Of a stretch of DNA of 64,000 nucleotides, positions 45,360-57,959 are shown piece after piece. The position numbers were made by a program, and so were the translations under genes. This stretch comes from Rhodocollybia butyracea (lineage: Eukaryota > Basidiomycota > Agaricomycetes > Agaricales > Omphalotaceae), in contig JADNRY010000204.1 of NCBI GenBank assembly GCA_015501585.1, forward strand, positions 1-64,000. The letters run 5' to 3'. Below the pieces are notes generated by a model. The model was not told where the DNA came from. It saw nothing but the letters and a program-made list of their open reading frames with translations, and searched no databases. The first letter of the stretch is position 1, and each line of letters starts with the position of its first letter.

Positions 45360-48300
45360 AGGTCTGTTCGGGTCGACGGGTATTGCATGGTTTCAAATGA
45401 AACGCGGGAGGCTTGGATTAAGTATATGTTTAAGGGTTCAAGGGTGGAGACCTGTGGAGAGAAGGATTACTATCAGTACTATTGATGTATGAATGGGCCA
45501 AATTTCCTCTTTTTGATGTTGAACGCGAAGGTGTCAATCTATGTTTGAGAAGCCAAAGAGTATCCATAATGTGGCCTCTGGGTAAGCTTTGAATGCTAGA
45601 TAGTAGGAAATAGTACGCTGCCCTAAACTTGAATTCTACTTGTTAGCAAGAGGTCATTGGATGCCACTTTGGGTTTCAGATCTGGGGACGAGAGTGATAT
45701 GGATCATTTATTTAATTCAATTTGTGAATTGGAACGGAAGCGATACGGATCAATGAGTAAATGAAGGTTGAAAGAAGTTGAAGGACTGTTGAAGGCAGGT
45801 TGAAGGAGTGCGGGGCCCCGGGGTATGCACGTAGGGGACCTTGTGTCTCAGCACCGTCATTATATTTCCCAAAGCAGCACATGAGGACTGCACTAATCCA
45901 GTACACGTGCCATAGTACCCCTCATTCATTTCAGTGGTGTAAAGCCTTGTAAAGCTTGCCAACTTGAACACTGACTAGATGGCATTTCAAGATCTGTCGT
46001 GCTGCTACGATGTGCCATTGGGTGAAGAACTGCTATCAAGCCCCACCCGACAAGAGTCTACCGCCCAAGGCACTGTGTGTCGACGCTAGTAGAGTTGAAG
46101 CTAGCTAAGGCAAATCAAAGGCTATCCCCAGTACCAGATCGCTACGGGTTTATCGTTCAATAGAGTGATAACAAGTAATATGTATATAATCTTCGTTCAT
46201 ATCGGAAGTGGTTCGGCGGGTAGTGCGCCCTTCTAAAATGGCCTCCAAGTGATGCTGCCAGTGCTCTCGCGGGGCCGCCACAATCAATCTTCCTGCCTTC
46301 GCCCAAGTTTGATAACCAAGAGCATCAATTACTAGGTAGTTTGCAATAGAAGATCATATGGTTGGCGACTGACTGCCAATTGCGATCAAATGACAAAGAA
46401 CAGGGCGAAGTCGAAGTTTTCGTACTGTTCAGGGATGCAGCTGTTGAGGGTCTCGGACAATATCCCTAGGGGAAGCGCTGTAGATACACGGGAATAATTT
46501 CAATCATCACCTCGCCTTTTCAAGTATAATTCCAGTATTTCAGGTAGGTAAATGATACTCTGTTAGTTATTGTTAATTCTCAGTTGCGAGATACACTGAG
46601 CATCATGATCCCGACAGTTTGCGTAACTTGCCCACAAGCCACCACCTGCGTCTTGTATGAGAGTGAGGATAGAGCAGCGGGGGTACCCCACCATCCACCT
46701 GAGCCGCACTATAAAAGCTCGGAAGCCCTAAATTACTACCATCTACCTGGTTTCGAATATATTCGATCAAAGTGTATGATCGCAACTTGACTACTTCTGG
46801 ACGTTCGAACAGCACAGTCATAATTGGCCCAACGATAGTGGTCCTCCGACGCGGCCCAAACATCACGCGTCATGCAAAAGCAATTTGTTGAAGCGGTAGA
46901 AGAAACCACAGCGTCTATAAGTAGAGATAGAGGAGCTTGAGATACACACACAAGCGTGGAGATTAAAGAATGGAAAGCAAAATGGAGTACAAAGCTTGTC
47001 AGACGAGTCTACACGGAAAGGTAGTTTACGAATCCATACTGCATATGTTTGGAACCCAGCGAGGACGTATATTCTCCCGCCGCGGATCCTTATGATGAAT
47101 ACGCAAAGCGGCGAATCAGATCTAATGTTTGAAGTCGTATCATAATAAATAAAAACACGGCCGGGACTCTGGTGGGAGCTCGTTCGGCATAATTCGTTGT
47201 GAGTCTATCGCAGTGGCAACAGGTCGAGTCTCAACTGAAGTAAAATTGTCCCCAACTTTACCCAAGCACACGATATCGCGAGTCTCGCCTTTTTGCATCG
47301 CATCGTGTGCGTTGTCCAAGATCGTGTGGCGATATCAGTAACTTATCATAATGGAAAGCGTCAATTCGAGAGTCATAAAGCCGAAATGGACAAGGTGTAA
47401 GTATGCAGATGAGGTAAAAGTTGGCAAGTGAGTGATTGAACTTCCAGCACGAGTTTTGCACGTGCTTATTCCCATATTGGTCGATCAAAGCTGGCGTTAT
47501 CATAGCAGGTCAATTGTCATGAATTGATCAAAGGTATAGCCGGGCACATTCTGTATACTTAGTAAGGATTCAAATCAAAGATCAATAATTCACAAAGCTT
47601 CCCCCCATCCTTCTAACAGGTTACGCAACGCCTGAAGCTAACACAGCTAACACAGCTACTAACGAGTTGATGCACGAAATACGTAAATATGAAAAAGCCA
47701 TTAACGATCGATCTCGTACGGTATCAGTGGGTCCACTGAGTTTTTAGTCTTCCGATTCAAGCAACGCGAAGTAATGCGTAAAGTAATAACTATGGCGAGC
47801 GCATGCATCCTACACGCCAATATTCAGTTTGCGGAAGGGCAAGTCTACACACGGTAGCACTTTGGAGAGCCATATGAGCTGGTTCGACTTTTGGACATTA
47901 GATGACTCCTTCAATAACGAAAAAAAATCAATCTCCGATATTCATAACTCAGAGCAAAGCGCAGGAAGGGTTTTTCTAAGTTCTATGGTCAATTTCCGTG
48001 TGCATGAGGTTGAAAGAACCGAAACTAATGGAGATCTTTGACCTCCTTCGATTATGCACCCTCGTGCTTCTTCGAGTCTTGCATCCCAGGGCGGCCCCAC
48101 ATTTTATGTCTGAATTTTGACAACCTCAACAAAGAGCCGGGACTGCGGGACTGCATGTGCATGCAATGCATTCCGGAAAGAAGAGTAGTATTGCTATTCA
48201 AGTAGCGTTAGAGCTCATATACCAAAGCTTATCTATGGAAGAGAAAGTTATTTCGGAGTTTCAGGCTTTTACGCGGTAACTCATATAAAGTACTCACCTT

Positions 48301-50160
48301 CGGGCTCACTCCCAAAGGCAAGGTTCACGACCCGCGGTAGAATAGGACATCATAGAACATCATATTGCCGAACACGGTACTGCAGCGGCGCACTGGTAGC
48401 GGAGTTTAATGAATCTAAACACCCGGCATCTGTTGCATATGCAAATGCAGGGAGAGAGAATTAATCTGGTGCTGTGAGCTTCTGATCCTACGATGTAATT
48501 TGCGCCTTCGAATGTCGTAGCCGCGATAGATAATAATCCGAGTGAGGTCGGGACTGGTCGGGAAGAACATTCGAGTTTCATGTACCATAAAAAGCTTCTA
48601 AAGAAGTCTTTGATACCCGACTTTAAGACATTTTTGCTAGCGAGAATTTACTTGAGTGGGTACGTAGCGCGGGTAGAGCTGGGTAGAGAAGAGTAGAGAA
48701 GAAAGAACGTTCATGTCGTCTGTGTTATTCATCCATAATTTCATTTTGGACAGGTTACTTGACAGAAAAATGTGAAAGATGATAGAGCGGCGGCGTGCCA
48801 GTAACAGAAATAACTGGTCAGAAATTAGAAACAAAGTATGAAGCTGACGAGCGATGATCGTCGCCGGCACCCGACGAGGAGTACCTCTAGCTCCATGGCT
48901 GAGCTAAGGACACAGGGTGTACTTAGTTAAAACGATGCTATTTGCTAGCCATTTGTTACATTCGGAACTCGGTTATTTCAACCGGAGGCAGCGCGTCTGC
49001 GTCCAAAGCATTGAATGCGCAACGGCCATTATTCACTGGCCTTCTGTATGAATAGTGAGACCATGATATCAGCTGAATCACCCACTTGTTCAACAAAATG
49101 ACTATGACTTGAAGGTTGACCATCATTAATATCAGCAGTTGCTTCCCGCGTGTGCACGAAGACGATGTTTCTCTTGGTTCAACAAGGGCTGCCTTGTTGA
49201 GGCGGTGTATCTTCCTGAATCGGTTAGCTGGACCGCCGACGCGCCTGATGTTACGAACCGGTTCATTTTCCCTTGAGCGGAAAGAGGCAGAAGGCCGAGG
49301 CGTGCTTTTTGAAGAGTCACTGACCCTAGCGGGTGGCTTGTTCTAAATTTGAATGTGAGCAGAGAGGGAGAACAAAATCGCGCGTACGTTCGACGCGACA
49401 AGATCAAATATTCCAGTAGCTTAACTGAGCCCAGAGTCCCCAGACTAATCGAGTATTAAGCCTACTAGCGAACAAGTAGAAGTCACTCTTTTCCAGTTGA
49501 ATCTAGCGGAAGAGACCCGTAAACATAGTCTAATATAGCGCTCGCCTTGATGAAACAACAACATATGTTGCAACGTTAAGCTATTCTCGAACACCAAGGA
49601 AACAAAATAAGCTAGAGCAAGGAGATAAGAATGCGGCCAAGGGTAGCGATTGCTCTTACCATGTCTCAAAATGAATCCAAATCTAGTGAACGAAATTGAC
49701 ACTGGTCATACAGACTCGCGACAAGGACAGACACAGGACTAGCGGACGGCTGGCCTGGCGACAATAAGGAATATGACATATATGATATAATAGACTTCCT
49801 TCCTTCCTTACTTCCAGATGTTGATCCTACAGAACCTATACAGCACCTCCTTTTCCGTTCACCCAGGCAAGAGCAGTGATACCAGCCCCCTTTTCTGGAG
49901 CGAGTCTCTGAGTTTCCTTTAGCGATTTAGGACTGCGCCTGCATTAATCTGAATGTACTAGCTATTCCTAGAAGCAGAATTAACCTAGATAAGCATGAAA
50001 GACGAAATTGTGAAAACTCGTCCGTGGTCGCCGAACAGGCTCCTCTTCGGCGAAGAGAGTTTGCCGCCCGTGGTCTTGTGATTTTGACTTTGCCGGACCG
50101 CGTTGTCAAGATGACGCTTGACTTGATACAACGACTTGGTCTTATCCTTAAAGCTTTAGC
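45360..50160. other. Gene-poor stretch of 4.8 kb
   Basis: I read both strands and saw only ORFs below 95 residues without motifs, and no splice-supported chain. Short pyrimidine runs (TTCCTTCCTTCC near 49798) occur. It separates the sparse left part of the window from the housekeeping-type cluster on the right. Confidence 0.5.
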
Positions 50161-51303
50161 ATGGCGGGAATTAGCTGGCACTATGTCCTCAAGTTTATCA
50201 TAATTGGTGCGCTGCCTCTATAATCGTTGCAAGCCCTCAGTACTCAGTTGTTAAACGGAATTACAGGTGACGCGGCAGTGGGGAAATCATCTCTCCTTGT
50301 ACGGCTCACAGACCAGCGATTCCTTGCTGAACCTGATCCAACAGTGGGTACTTTCTGGTCTAAATCCCCTTATGCTGTGTCCTTAGCCCATTAATCGTCA
50401 TAGCTAGGAGTCGAATTTGGTTCGAAACTGATTACAATTCCCGAGGAGAACAAAGTTATTAAGCTGCAATGTATGTCTCAAATTCTACACCGCTACTCCC
50501 AAACTCCCGCTTTCGGTGGATGAGTTCAATTTTCGTTCGCCTGTTTCCGAAACATAGTCTCGCTCTAACCGTTTCGTTCATCGTGGGTATAGGCTGGGAC
50601 ACTGCGGGCACAGAATCATTTCGATCCATTACACGTTTGTATTACCGTGGTGCGGCAGGTTGCTTGTTGGTATACGACGTGACCTCGCGCAAGAGTAGGC
50701 ATAGCATCTTCCTTCTTCGTATGAGCGAATCGCCCTTCTTATACTCTCCGGTAGGCTTTCTCAACTGCCGGACCTGGCTAGCGGACGTTCGGCAGCATGC
50801 GGACCCACATCTCTCCTGCATTCTCGTTGGAAACAAAATAGATTTATGCGATCATGAATCGGAACCAGAATCGTCGGACCTCTCATCCCAAGGCGCGTCA
50901 GGCATGTTGAAATCCAGCTCTAACAAGCGTCAGGTGTCATTTGAAGAAGCCGAGCTTTTTGCGAAAGAAGAAGGACTGTTATTCGTTGAGTCCAGCGCAA
51001 AGTCAGGGTTGAATGTTGAGAACGCATTTGAACAAGCTGCAAGAGATATTCTTATAAAGATTCGGGGAGGAGCGTTTGACGATGACCAGGTGAGTAGATA
51101 AATTAGATGAATGATATCGTCCTATCCTGTTTCCTTATTCGTAACTCAGTTTACTGATTCTTTCTTATGTTTTCGCCCTGGTACCTAAACACTTATAGTC
51201 GCCTGGCGTGAAGTTATCAAAGCCCGCCACTGGAGACTCGCCAAATCGTAACGTGTCCCTTGATGGCGGAAGGAACCATCGTGCTCCTTGTTGCAATTCG
51301 TGA
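50161..51303 (+). CDS. Rab-family small GTPase (Rab2/Rab4-like)
   Basis: Exons 50161-50206, 50267-50347, 50408-50470, 50593-50694, 50755-51089 and 51199-51303 join to 732 bases, 243 residues. GTPase motifs are the P-loop GDAAVGKS (16-23), switch I DPTVGVEFGSK (39-49; Thr41), WDTAGTES (65-72), NKID (124-127) and SSAK (177-180). YYRGAAGCLLVYDVTSR and a C-terminal CC (APCCNS) for geranylgeranylation fit a vesicle-traffic Rab of the Rab2/4/14 group. Two odd points: the switch II Gln that normally follows DTAG is Thr70, and a Ser-rich insert of about 25 residues (130-154) follows NKID. All splice sites are GT-AG and the frame closes exactly. Confidence 0.9.
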
Positions 51304-52347
51304 TGATGTGGGTCCATGTAATCACCGATGATTAGCGCGTACGGGTTTTGAGTTCCTAGACCGCTAGTGGGTAATAGCTGGATCGCCATATTAAACACGC
51401 CAGAGAGCAGGATACTCGCTGCGGCTCCATTACATGCGCGTCTTCTGGTCGGACGGAGGGTGAGCTTTGGACATGACTTTTATCATTAGGACAGTGACGC
51501 ACGACTTGTAGTCTAATATGTCCCCGTTGATTCAGAACGGCCAGAATGGGGACAGCAATAGATAATAATCTCAATGTACATAGTACATATATGTAGCTTG
51601 ATCTATCGTTTTTTGTTGTTGTAACATGTTCAGTTTCTGCGCATCGCAATTTTTCGAAAGGCCCAGGTTAGGAATTCCAATTCACGCTGGACAGTCCCCG
51701 AAACATGATGTGAATTAAAATAATTCGGAATTCTAGGTCGTTCTGTGTTTCCCGGGATTTTTTCCTCCGGAGTACACGGTACCAGGCTCGAGCAGAGTTT
51801 ATATCGCCTTACTTACTATGGAGCCCAAATGGCAGTTATTTATCAAGCGGCGTTTTGTTTCAAGGGTACGTAGTAAACGTCCTAACTCTGTTCATCTGAA
51901 TGATACAGTAAAGATACAGAAGGAGAAAGTAAAGTGTATGTATGTGGTAGAAGTACAATATGTCGTGTAAGCCAAAAAAAGCATGAACTGTTTAAATATG
52001 AACTTGAAGTAATTAATGTATGTTCAGTGAGCATACGTTGCATATGGGCAGAGAAGAAACACAAAGGGTACTAAGTAAGGTATAAAGAAAAAGTGTAGAC
52101 AAACCCGACGAAATGAAGGCGGATAATGATATGCGAAAGAAAAAAGAAAATTTAGAAGACATAACCGGATGAACACTGGTGTTGAACAGAAAGCCTGAAA
52201 TCTTCCTATCACCTAGTCCCGGGTAACAATTTTTGTTGAGGTGCATGCATTTGCAATACACCAACGCTGGGGATGGAGACGCGCCATACGACACCTTCAC
52301 TCCACCCTACATAGCCTGCCCACATACTTCAGACTCCACGACCTCAC
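51304..52347. other. Intergenic region between convergent genes
   Basis: Contains the 3' ends of the Rab gene and of the phosphatase gene, which are transcribed toward each other. No further gene was recognised. Confidence 0.6.
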
Positions 52348-53013
52348 TTACATCCCTTCTACGAGCCCCCGATGGCCAAGCACGTCCCTCCCATATTCGT
52401 AAAGCTGTTTGACGAATCCAAAATTCGGATTCGCGATTTTTCGCTTCTCCTTAACGTACCCCACCGCCTCGCGAGGGGTCCATCCGTATTGAGCCATCAA
52501 GAAAGCCGCAACGACACTCGCACTCCGGCTAATTCCCTCAACGCAGTGCACGAGAACCCTTGCTTCGGGATTTCCCCGAAGGGCATCGCGGATGAAGGCA
52601 GTGGTTGTTGGTAAATGCGCTGCGAGTTCTGAAAAAGGAAGGTCTTCGACGTTTATCTGCAGTCGGGCTGGTGTGTAGCCCAAAATGGCGTGGAGATTGT
52701 GCGGGATGCAGACGGTTTCGGGAAGGATTGAGAGTATGTGTGTAATTTGGTATGTTCCTAGAAGACTGGGGTTTTCTGCAAAGGAAAGGTCAGAGATGTA
52801 TACCCGAGGTATAATCTCCGACGCTGGTGTTCGAGATACCGGTATGGGTACAGTAGGTGTCGTTGAGCGACGATAGTGGAGAGGGGTAAGTGAGGAAGAG
52901 CGAGTCGAAGTGGGCGCTGTAGAGGAGCCTAATGATAGGCTACGACTGGAGCTATTAAGTGGATTTGAGCTTGTCGTAGTCGTCTGTGGCCAGGATCGGT
53001 TATGATATGCCAT
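52348..53013 (-). CDS. Dual-specificity protein phosphatase
   Basis: 221 residues from the ATG at 53013. The N-terminal 60 residues are Ser/Thr-rich and disordered. The catalytic domain begins at about EIIPRVYISDLSFAENPSLL (66-85) and holds the P-loop HCVEGISRS (156-164; Cys157 nucleophile, Arg163) with a general-acid candidate Asp124 in NVEDLPFSEL. KIANPNFGFVKQL closes the fold. It removes phosphate from Ser/Thr and Tyr of protein substrates, likely small DUSP-type. An in-frame ATG at 53187 would add 58 residues with a hydrophobic helix; I prefer the downstream start because the added part looks like leader or intron sequence. Confidence 0.85.
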   Translation of the reverse strand: MAYHNRSWPQTTTTSSNPLNSSSRSLSLGSSTAPTSTRSSSLTPLHYRRSTTPTVPIPVSRTPASEIIPRVYISDLSFAENPSLLGTYQITHILSILPETVCIPHNLHAILGYTPARLQINVEDLPFSELAAHLPTTTAFIRDALRGNPEARVLVHCVEGISRSASVVAAFLMAQYGWTPREAVGYVKEKRKIANPNFGFVKQLYEYGRDVLGHRGLVEGM

Positions 53014-53956
53014 TGTGTGAAGTGATAGATGTTGAAAGCCAGAGGGCTGTAATAATCGGGAAAGGTAAGTCCTTTTTATCCCGACCCAAAGGTAATGTAA
53101 TAAAGACAAGATGAATGACAGAATACAGGTCCGGATCTGTTTAAGCAGAGGAGAACTAACCATGATTGCGACCTGGGCGCAGGACATCCGTTACGATTCG
53201 TTAGATTCGTCTCTTTGACAGGAAGGAAAAGGGGCGAATGACAGAACCTGACAGAGAGATGGCGCTAGCACCGCGCACTGAGGCAACCTCGCAGATGGAT
53301 GTGTTACTTGAAGTTTGCAGGGGAGTTGCAAATATGGGTTTAGTGGCAATCAACATCGAGTCGGGCCCCTTTTTATTCAACTTGACACCCGCAGCCAAAA
53401 TCATAAGCCACAACAAACCAGTTCATGGATCAGAAGCATGCATTGATCTGAACCCGGCCTGAAGTTTGAACCACTGCCCACCAAACCCAAAGCTGTGTTG
53501 GACTGAAGCAGTGAAGCACCATCTGAACAGCCTCTCAATCACGCATTTCAAATACTATTCATTTCTGCGACGCAAGCCCCGACGACGCCCGACGAAGAGT
53601 CGGCGAGATAATTTGTGGGTTAATTCCAAGAGGCAATGCGGGTTACGATGCATGTATATTCTCGGTAACTCCTTAATACTACAACATCTAGATGATAGAA
53701 AGTTGCCGAGGCAAGGAAAACACGAAAAAAAACAGGTGAAAAACGAACAGGCAAAAACAAGACACATAAGCAAAGTAAGAAACATCAACAGGCAGGTGCC
53801 AGAGAGGACAGGAGCTGCAAACAGCAGATTTTTTGAGTTGTGTACGCCCAGTCCACGAAGCACCAGCCGAACGTCAAGGATCACGATACATACACGAGTA
53901 GCAGACGGATGAGAAACATGGGAGTATGAACGTGACTGGGAGGCGCGGTAGCTACA
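53014..53956. other. Intergenic region
   Basis: Promoter side of the phosphatase gene and 3' side of the eIF4A gene. An open frame of 148 residues on the plus strand (53466-53912) is Arg/Lys-rich with no motif and is not called. Confidence 0.6.
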
Positions 53957-55727
53957 TTAAATGAGATCCCTAGAAGAAATGTCGTCAGCACTAGGCACCG
54001 AGACTAAGAATCATGATGAAATGACTTACGCAACGTTGAGAGGCATTTCGTCAATCTGGGTGTTGTAGAACTCTATTTGACGCAGGAATAGAATGAATCA
54101 GATGCCACCGAAGATGCTACCGAAGATACAGCCAACAGTACTCACGTTCAATATCGCGCAACATCCTAACATCTTCAGTAGTGACAAAGTTAATAGCAAC
54201 ACCCTTTCGTCCAAAACGACCACCACGGCCGATACGGTGAATGTAATTTTCGCGGTTGGTGGGCAAGTCGTAGTTAATGACCAACGACACCTGCTGAACG
54301 TCGATACCACGAGCGAGTAGGTCAGTAGTGATCAAGACACGCGAGGAACCAGATCGGAATTCCTTCATCAGAACCTCCCGTTGTTTCTGTTCCATGTCTC
54401 CGTGCTGTACATGATGAACAAGGGTCAGCTAGCATTCACATAATCAGAAGAAGATACTTACCATGGCCGATACCGTGAACTCGCGGGAGTGCATCTTCTC
54501 TGTGAGCCAGTCGACTTTCCGGCGGGTGTTGCAGAAAATGACGGCCTGAGTGATCGTAACGGTTTCATACAGATCACAGAGCGTGTCCAGCTTCCACTCC
54601 TCCTTCTCCACCGCGATGTAGAACTGCTTGATACCCTCGAGAGTCAACTCGTCCCTCTTGACGAGAATGCGGACCGGGTCACGCATGAACTTTTTCGTTA
54701 CTTCGAGCACGTCTGCAGGCATGGTAGCAGAGAGAAGCACCACCTGAGTGTCCTGAGGCAGAAGCTGGAACACTAGATCGTGGCGCAAAAAAGTTAGCTT
54801 ATAGCTTTGAAATCTTACGCCGTCTGCTCGGCGCGTGGACAAGGGGGAAATGAAAACGTCTACATACCTTCGTAAATCTGGTCCTTGAAACCACGAGATA
54901 ACATCTCGTCGGCCTCGTCGAGACAGAAGATCTTGATAGTGTCGGCCTTGAGAGCACGACGGTTTATCATGTCGAAGACACGTCCTGGCGTACCAACGAC
55001 AACTTGGACACCTTCCTGTAGTTTGGCCATGTCTTCACGAACGTTGGTGCCTCCGACGCAAGCGTGACACTCGATATTCATGTAGTCGCCAAGAGCGACG
55101 ACGACTTTTTGGATTTGCTGAGCCAGCTCACGGGTAGGGGCGAGGATCAGGGCCTGTGTCCCTTTGATGGACATGTCCAGCTTTGAGAAAATTAGTGACA
55201 TTGTCGTTAGATGAAGCTAAGAGAGTACCGACCTGCTGCAGAATGGAAATGGAGAAAGTGGCGGTCTTGCCAGTTCCAGACTGGGCCTGCGCGATAACGT
55301 CGTGACCTTTGACGACGGGTACGATGGCTCGTTGTTGGATAGCGGATGGACGTTCGAAACTGTCGGAAATGAACGAATATCAGTTTTTTTTTTTCAATTT
55401 AATTTTTGTTAGTGAGATCGTACATACCCGTAGGCATATATACCACGGAGAAGTTCAGGCTTGAGCTCCATGTTGTCGAAACTGAAGGAGGTTCGTTGAT
55501 TATCTATGGCTGGTTCGAACGGGTTTGTTACTCACTTGTCTACGACCTGGTCCCAGTTGGACTCGATCTCATTCTCAGCAACATCTTGGAGACTTTCTTC
55601 ACTGTACAGCCCGAGGTTGATCCAAATTGTCCATATCGATCCATCCGACAAATAGAGAAAAAAAAAACAAAGAAAAAAGTTAGTAGAAATTTTTCGTTCC
55701 TTTTGCAGACGATACATACGCGGACAT
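53957..55727 (-). CDS. TIF1: Translation initiation factor eIF4A, DEAD-box RNA helicase
   Basis: Nine minus-strand exons: 55720-55727, 55536-55601, 55428-55481, 55233-55359, 54868-55180, 54462-54772, 54146-54404, 54030-54072 and 53957-53969. They join to 1194 bases, 397 residues, the normal eIF4A length. The ATG sits in an 8-base exon (Met-Ser plus two bases). Motifs: [11 protein letters not shown] (Q motif), AQSGTGKT (68-75), APTRELA (99-105), GG (128-129), TPGR (149-152), DEAD (173-176), SAT (204-206), ARGID (324-328) and HRIGRGGR (349-356). The C terminus is [16 protein letters not shown]. It unwinds 5'-UTR structure as part of the eIF4F cap complex in the cytosol. Highly conserved, intact and single copy in the window. 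Confidence 0.97.
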
Positions 55728-57959
55728 GTATTAAAAGTTGTAGTTCGATTCCTAACTGTCGACGATGTGTGTCGACAATACAAGGAAATAAGAAAATAGA
55801 AGGTATTCGGGGGGTGTTAGAGACGATAGACCTGGCGGTGCTGGCGTTAAGCCGTTGACGTTTCGGCAATTGATGAAAAAAAATGAGACATGCTTGGGGT
55901 TAGGGTTCGGCTCTCGGCATCAAGCTCAGGATTAGCGCACGTTTGAGCGCTTCAGCAGTAGCGACCAAGCCTGGACCAAGCACTAGATAAAGTGACAAAA
56001 ACTCAGTCAGCTCGCCGGCGAATCATTTTGCTCGAGCCAGATGAACTGGCGCCGACCTAAAGCGGCGTACCTCCGCAGCCGGTCTTCAATTTTTGCATCA
56101 ACACCGCCCTCGAACGGCTCTCAAAATTCGGACTCTCAAGCCCCGATCTCCTTATCGCTAGTTATGCATCGTATAGCGTACTTGCTCTTTTTCAAGACGG
56201 CGCCGGATGCAAACTACACGCTGCCAATTTTTTCCGGGAGGACCAAGTCAAAGCTACAGTGACGCGCGGGTGGATACAGCCTCCACTATTTCGAAACTTT
56301 TCAACTAATTCATTTGGACAATAGACACTAAGTCCCCTGGTCAAGAGTCATAACCTATGCTACGATTATCGCCTTTTCTTCGGAATTAAATCATTGACAC
56401 CCCTCAGTTCCGCCAGTTCGAAACGGCCGACCTGCATTGTTTCTGGTGCTTCTTCAGGGGGGAATACGACCCATCGCGGCTCCATCGATGCTCGCATCAG
56501 TTATCTTCATTAGACGGACGGACTATTCCGTTGTTACGAATGGTACGGAGAGCAATAGCATAGTTCACGATCACTCGCCATTACTGGAATTTCATAATTT
56601 GCTCGGGATCCTTAATTAACTGTTCACCGATAGATTCAAGTTGTAGTCTGGTCAAGACTCAAGAGGCCTCTTTCAGCTGCTCATATTTCTCCGTTTTTCC
56701 GAGAAACGTGACATACTGTAGGATCATTCACGCTATCTGGGCTCCATACTTGATGATGCTAGTGTTGTTTGTCAGTGGTCAGTGATCTGAACCATTCCTG
56801 GTCATATTCCATAGTACTCTATGACATCCAACTCGATGTGATGTACGCTGACCTAGATCACCCCAATTATAGGCACTGTCGCGATTCTGATTTTCAGCTT
56901 CAAGGGCCATGGTAGCGAATGAGTGCATGATTTAATCGGTATACTCCTGATTATTCACGATTCAATGACTCGATAGTTAAATAAACAACAGACACTCATT
57001 AGCTTAGCATGCTCTTGCTCAGTCGGCTCAAGCATAGCCCACGTAGTAAGCTTCAGGACTGAAAGACTCCCGGTTTGGCATCAAAATAGCTCGCGCCATT
57101 CAGCTTCAGGGGACTGTCCAGCAGCTCCGAAAACTTCAAAGACAGCGAATATCACCTTGGCATCTCAGTACGCCCTGAGTCTAACCAGGAGAGTCTTTAA
57201 TATCCGTGCCGCTGGCGAGTGATTTACTAGTAATTGTATAGGCAAGCCCTGTCCGAGGTACACAATTATGTGTTTATCGGACTTCCAATGGAATTGCGAT
57301 GCTGTTGGACTCCGGATGTCGATCTTTTGCAAAGTTTGATCCGCTGCGACATACCAACGGGTCAACGGACCAAGTGATTTCGTCGGTCTCTAATTAATAA
57401 TAATGCATAGGTGGGAGTGTCATGGGCCACAGGGCGGTGCAGGATAGATATCGGTTGGAATGAGTATGGGGTATAATTAGACCCAGAGCATGTAAGTAGA
57501 TTTGACAAATTGTACTTTGGATGTGTCATTCAGAAGAGCGGCGCCGCTATGTAGTTCTACTTGGTGGATAGCACTGCCGTTTCAAAGACCCCCGGTGTCA
57601 ACGTACATATGTAGCACATTGTAGTAGTATTGAGGCCCCGATTGAGGTTAATTGAGACTAAAGTACTTGCTTCTTGAAGAGTGCGAGCCCCTTCCAGACT
57701 GAAACTATGAGATCAGATACCAGCATCAAGATAACTCGCTTTGACCCGTCGGACGTCAATCGATAGTTACATAAGAGCCATAGTCTTTGCCTTAAAAAAT
57801 AAAAGAGAACGAAACTGAAAAAATCTTGCATTCAAAGAAAAACGTGCATAAGTATAATAATGTTCGTAAGTCATTACTTTTCTTGTTTACCTAAAGAAAC
57901 TTAATTTTCTTTTTCTCTTTTATACCATCACGACCTCGAACAATTTTCCGCTTCGACCC
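55728..57959. other. Intergenic region between divergent genes
   Basis: Promoters of eIF4A (left) and the TPR gene (right) should lie here. No gene recognised; open frames are at most 110 residues and motif-free. Confidence 0.6.

Noticed and set aside
53466..53912. 148-residue Arg/Lys-rich plus-strand ORF
   Set aside because: No motif, and it lies in the intergenic and 3' region between two well-supported minus-strand genes.
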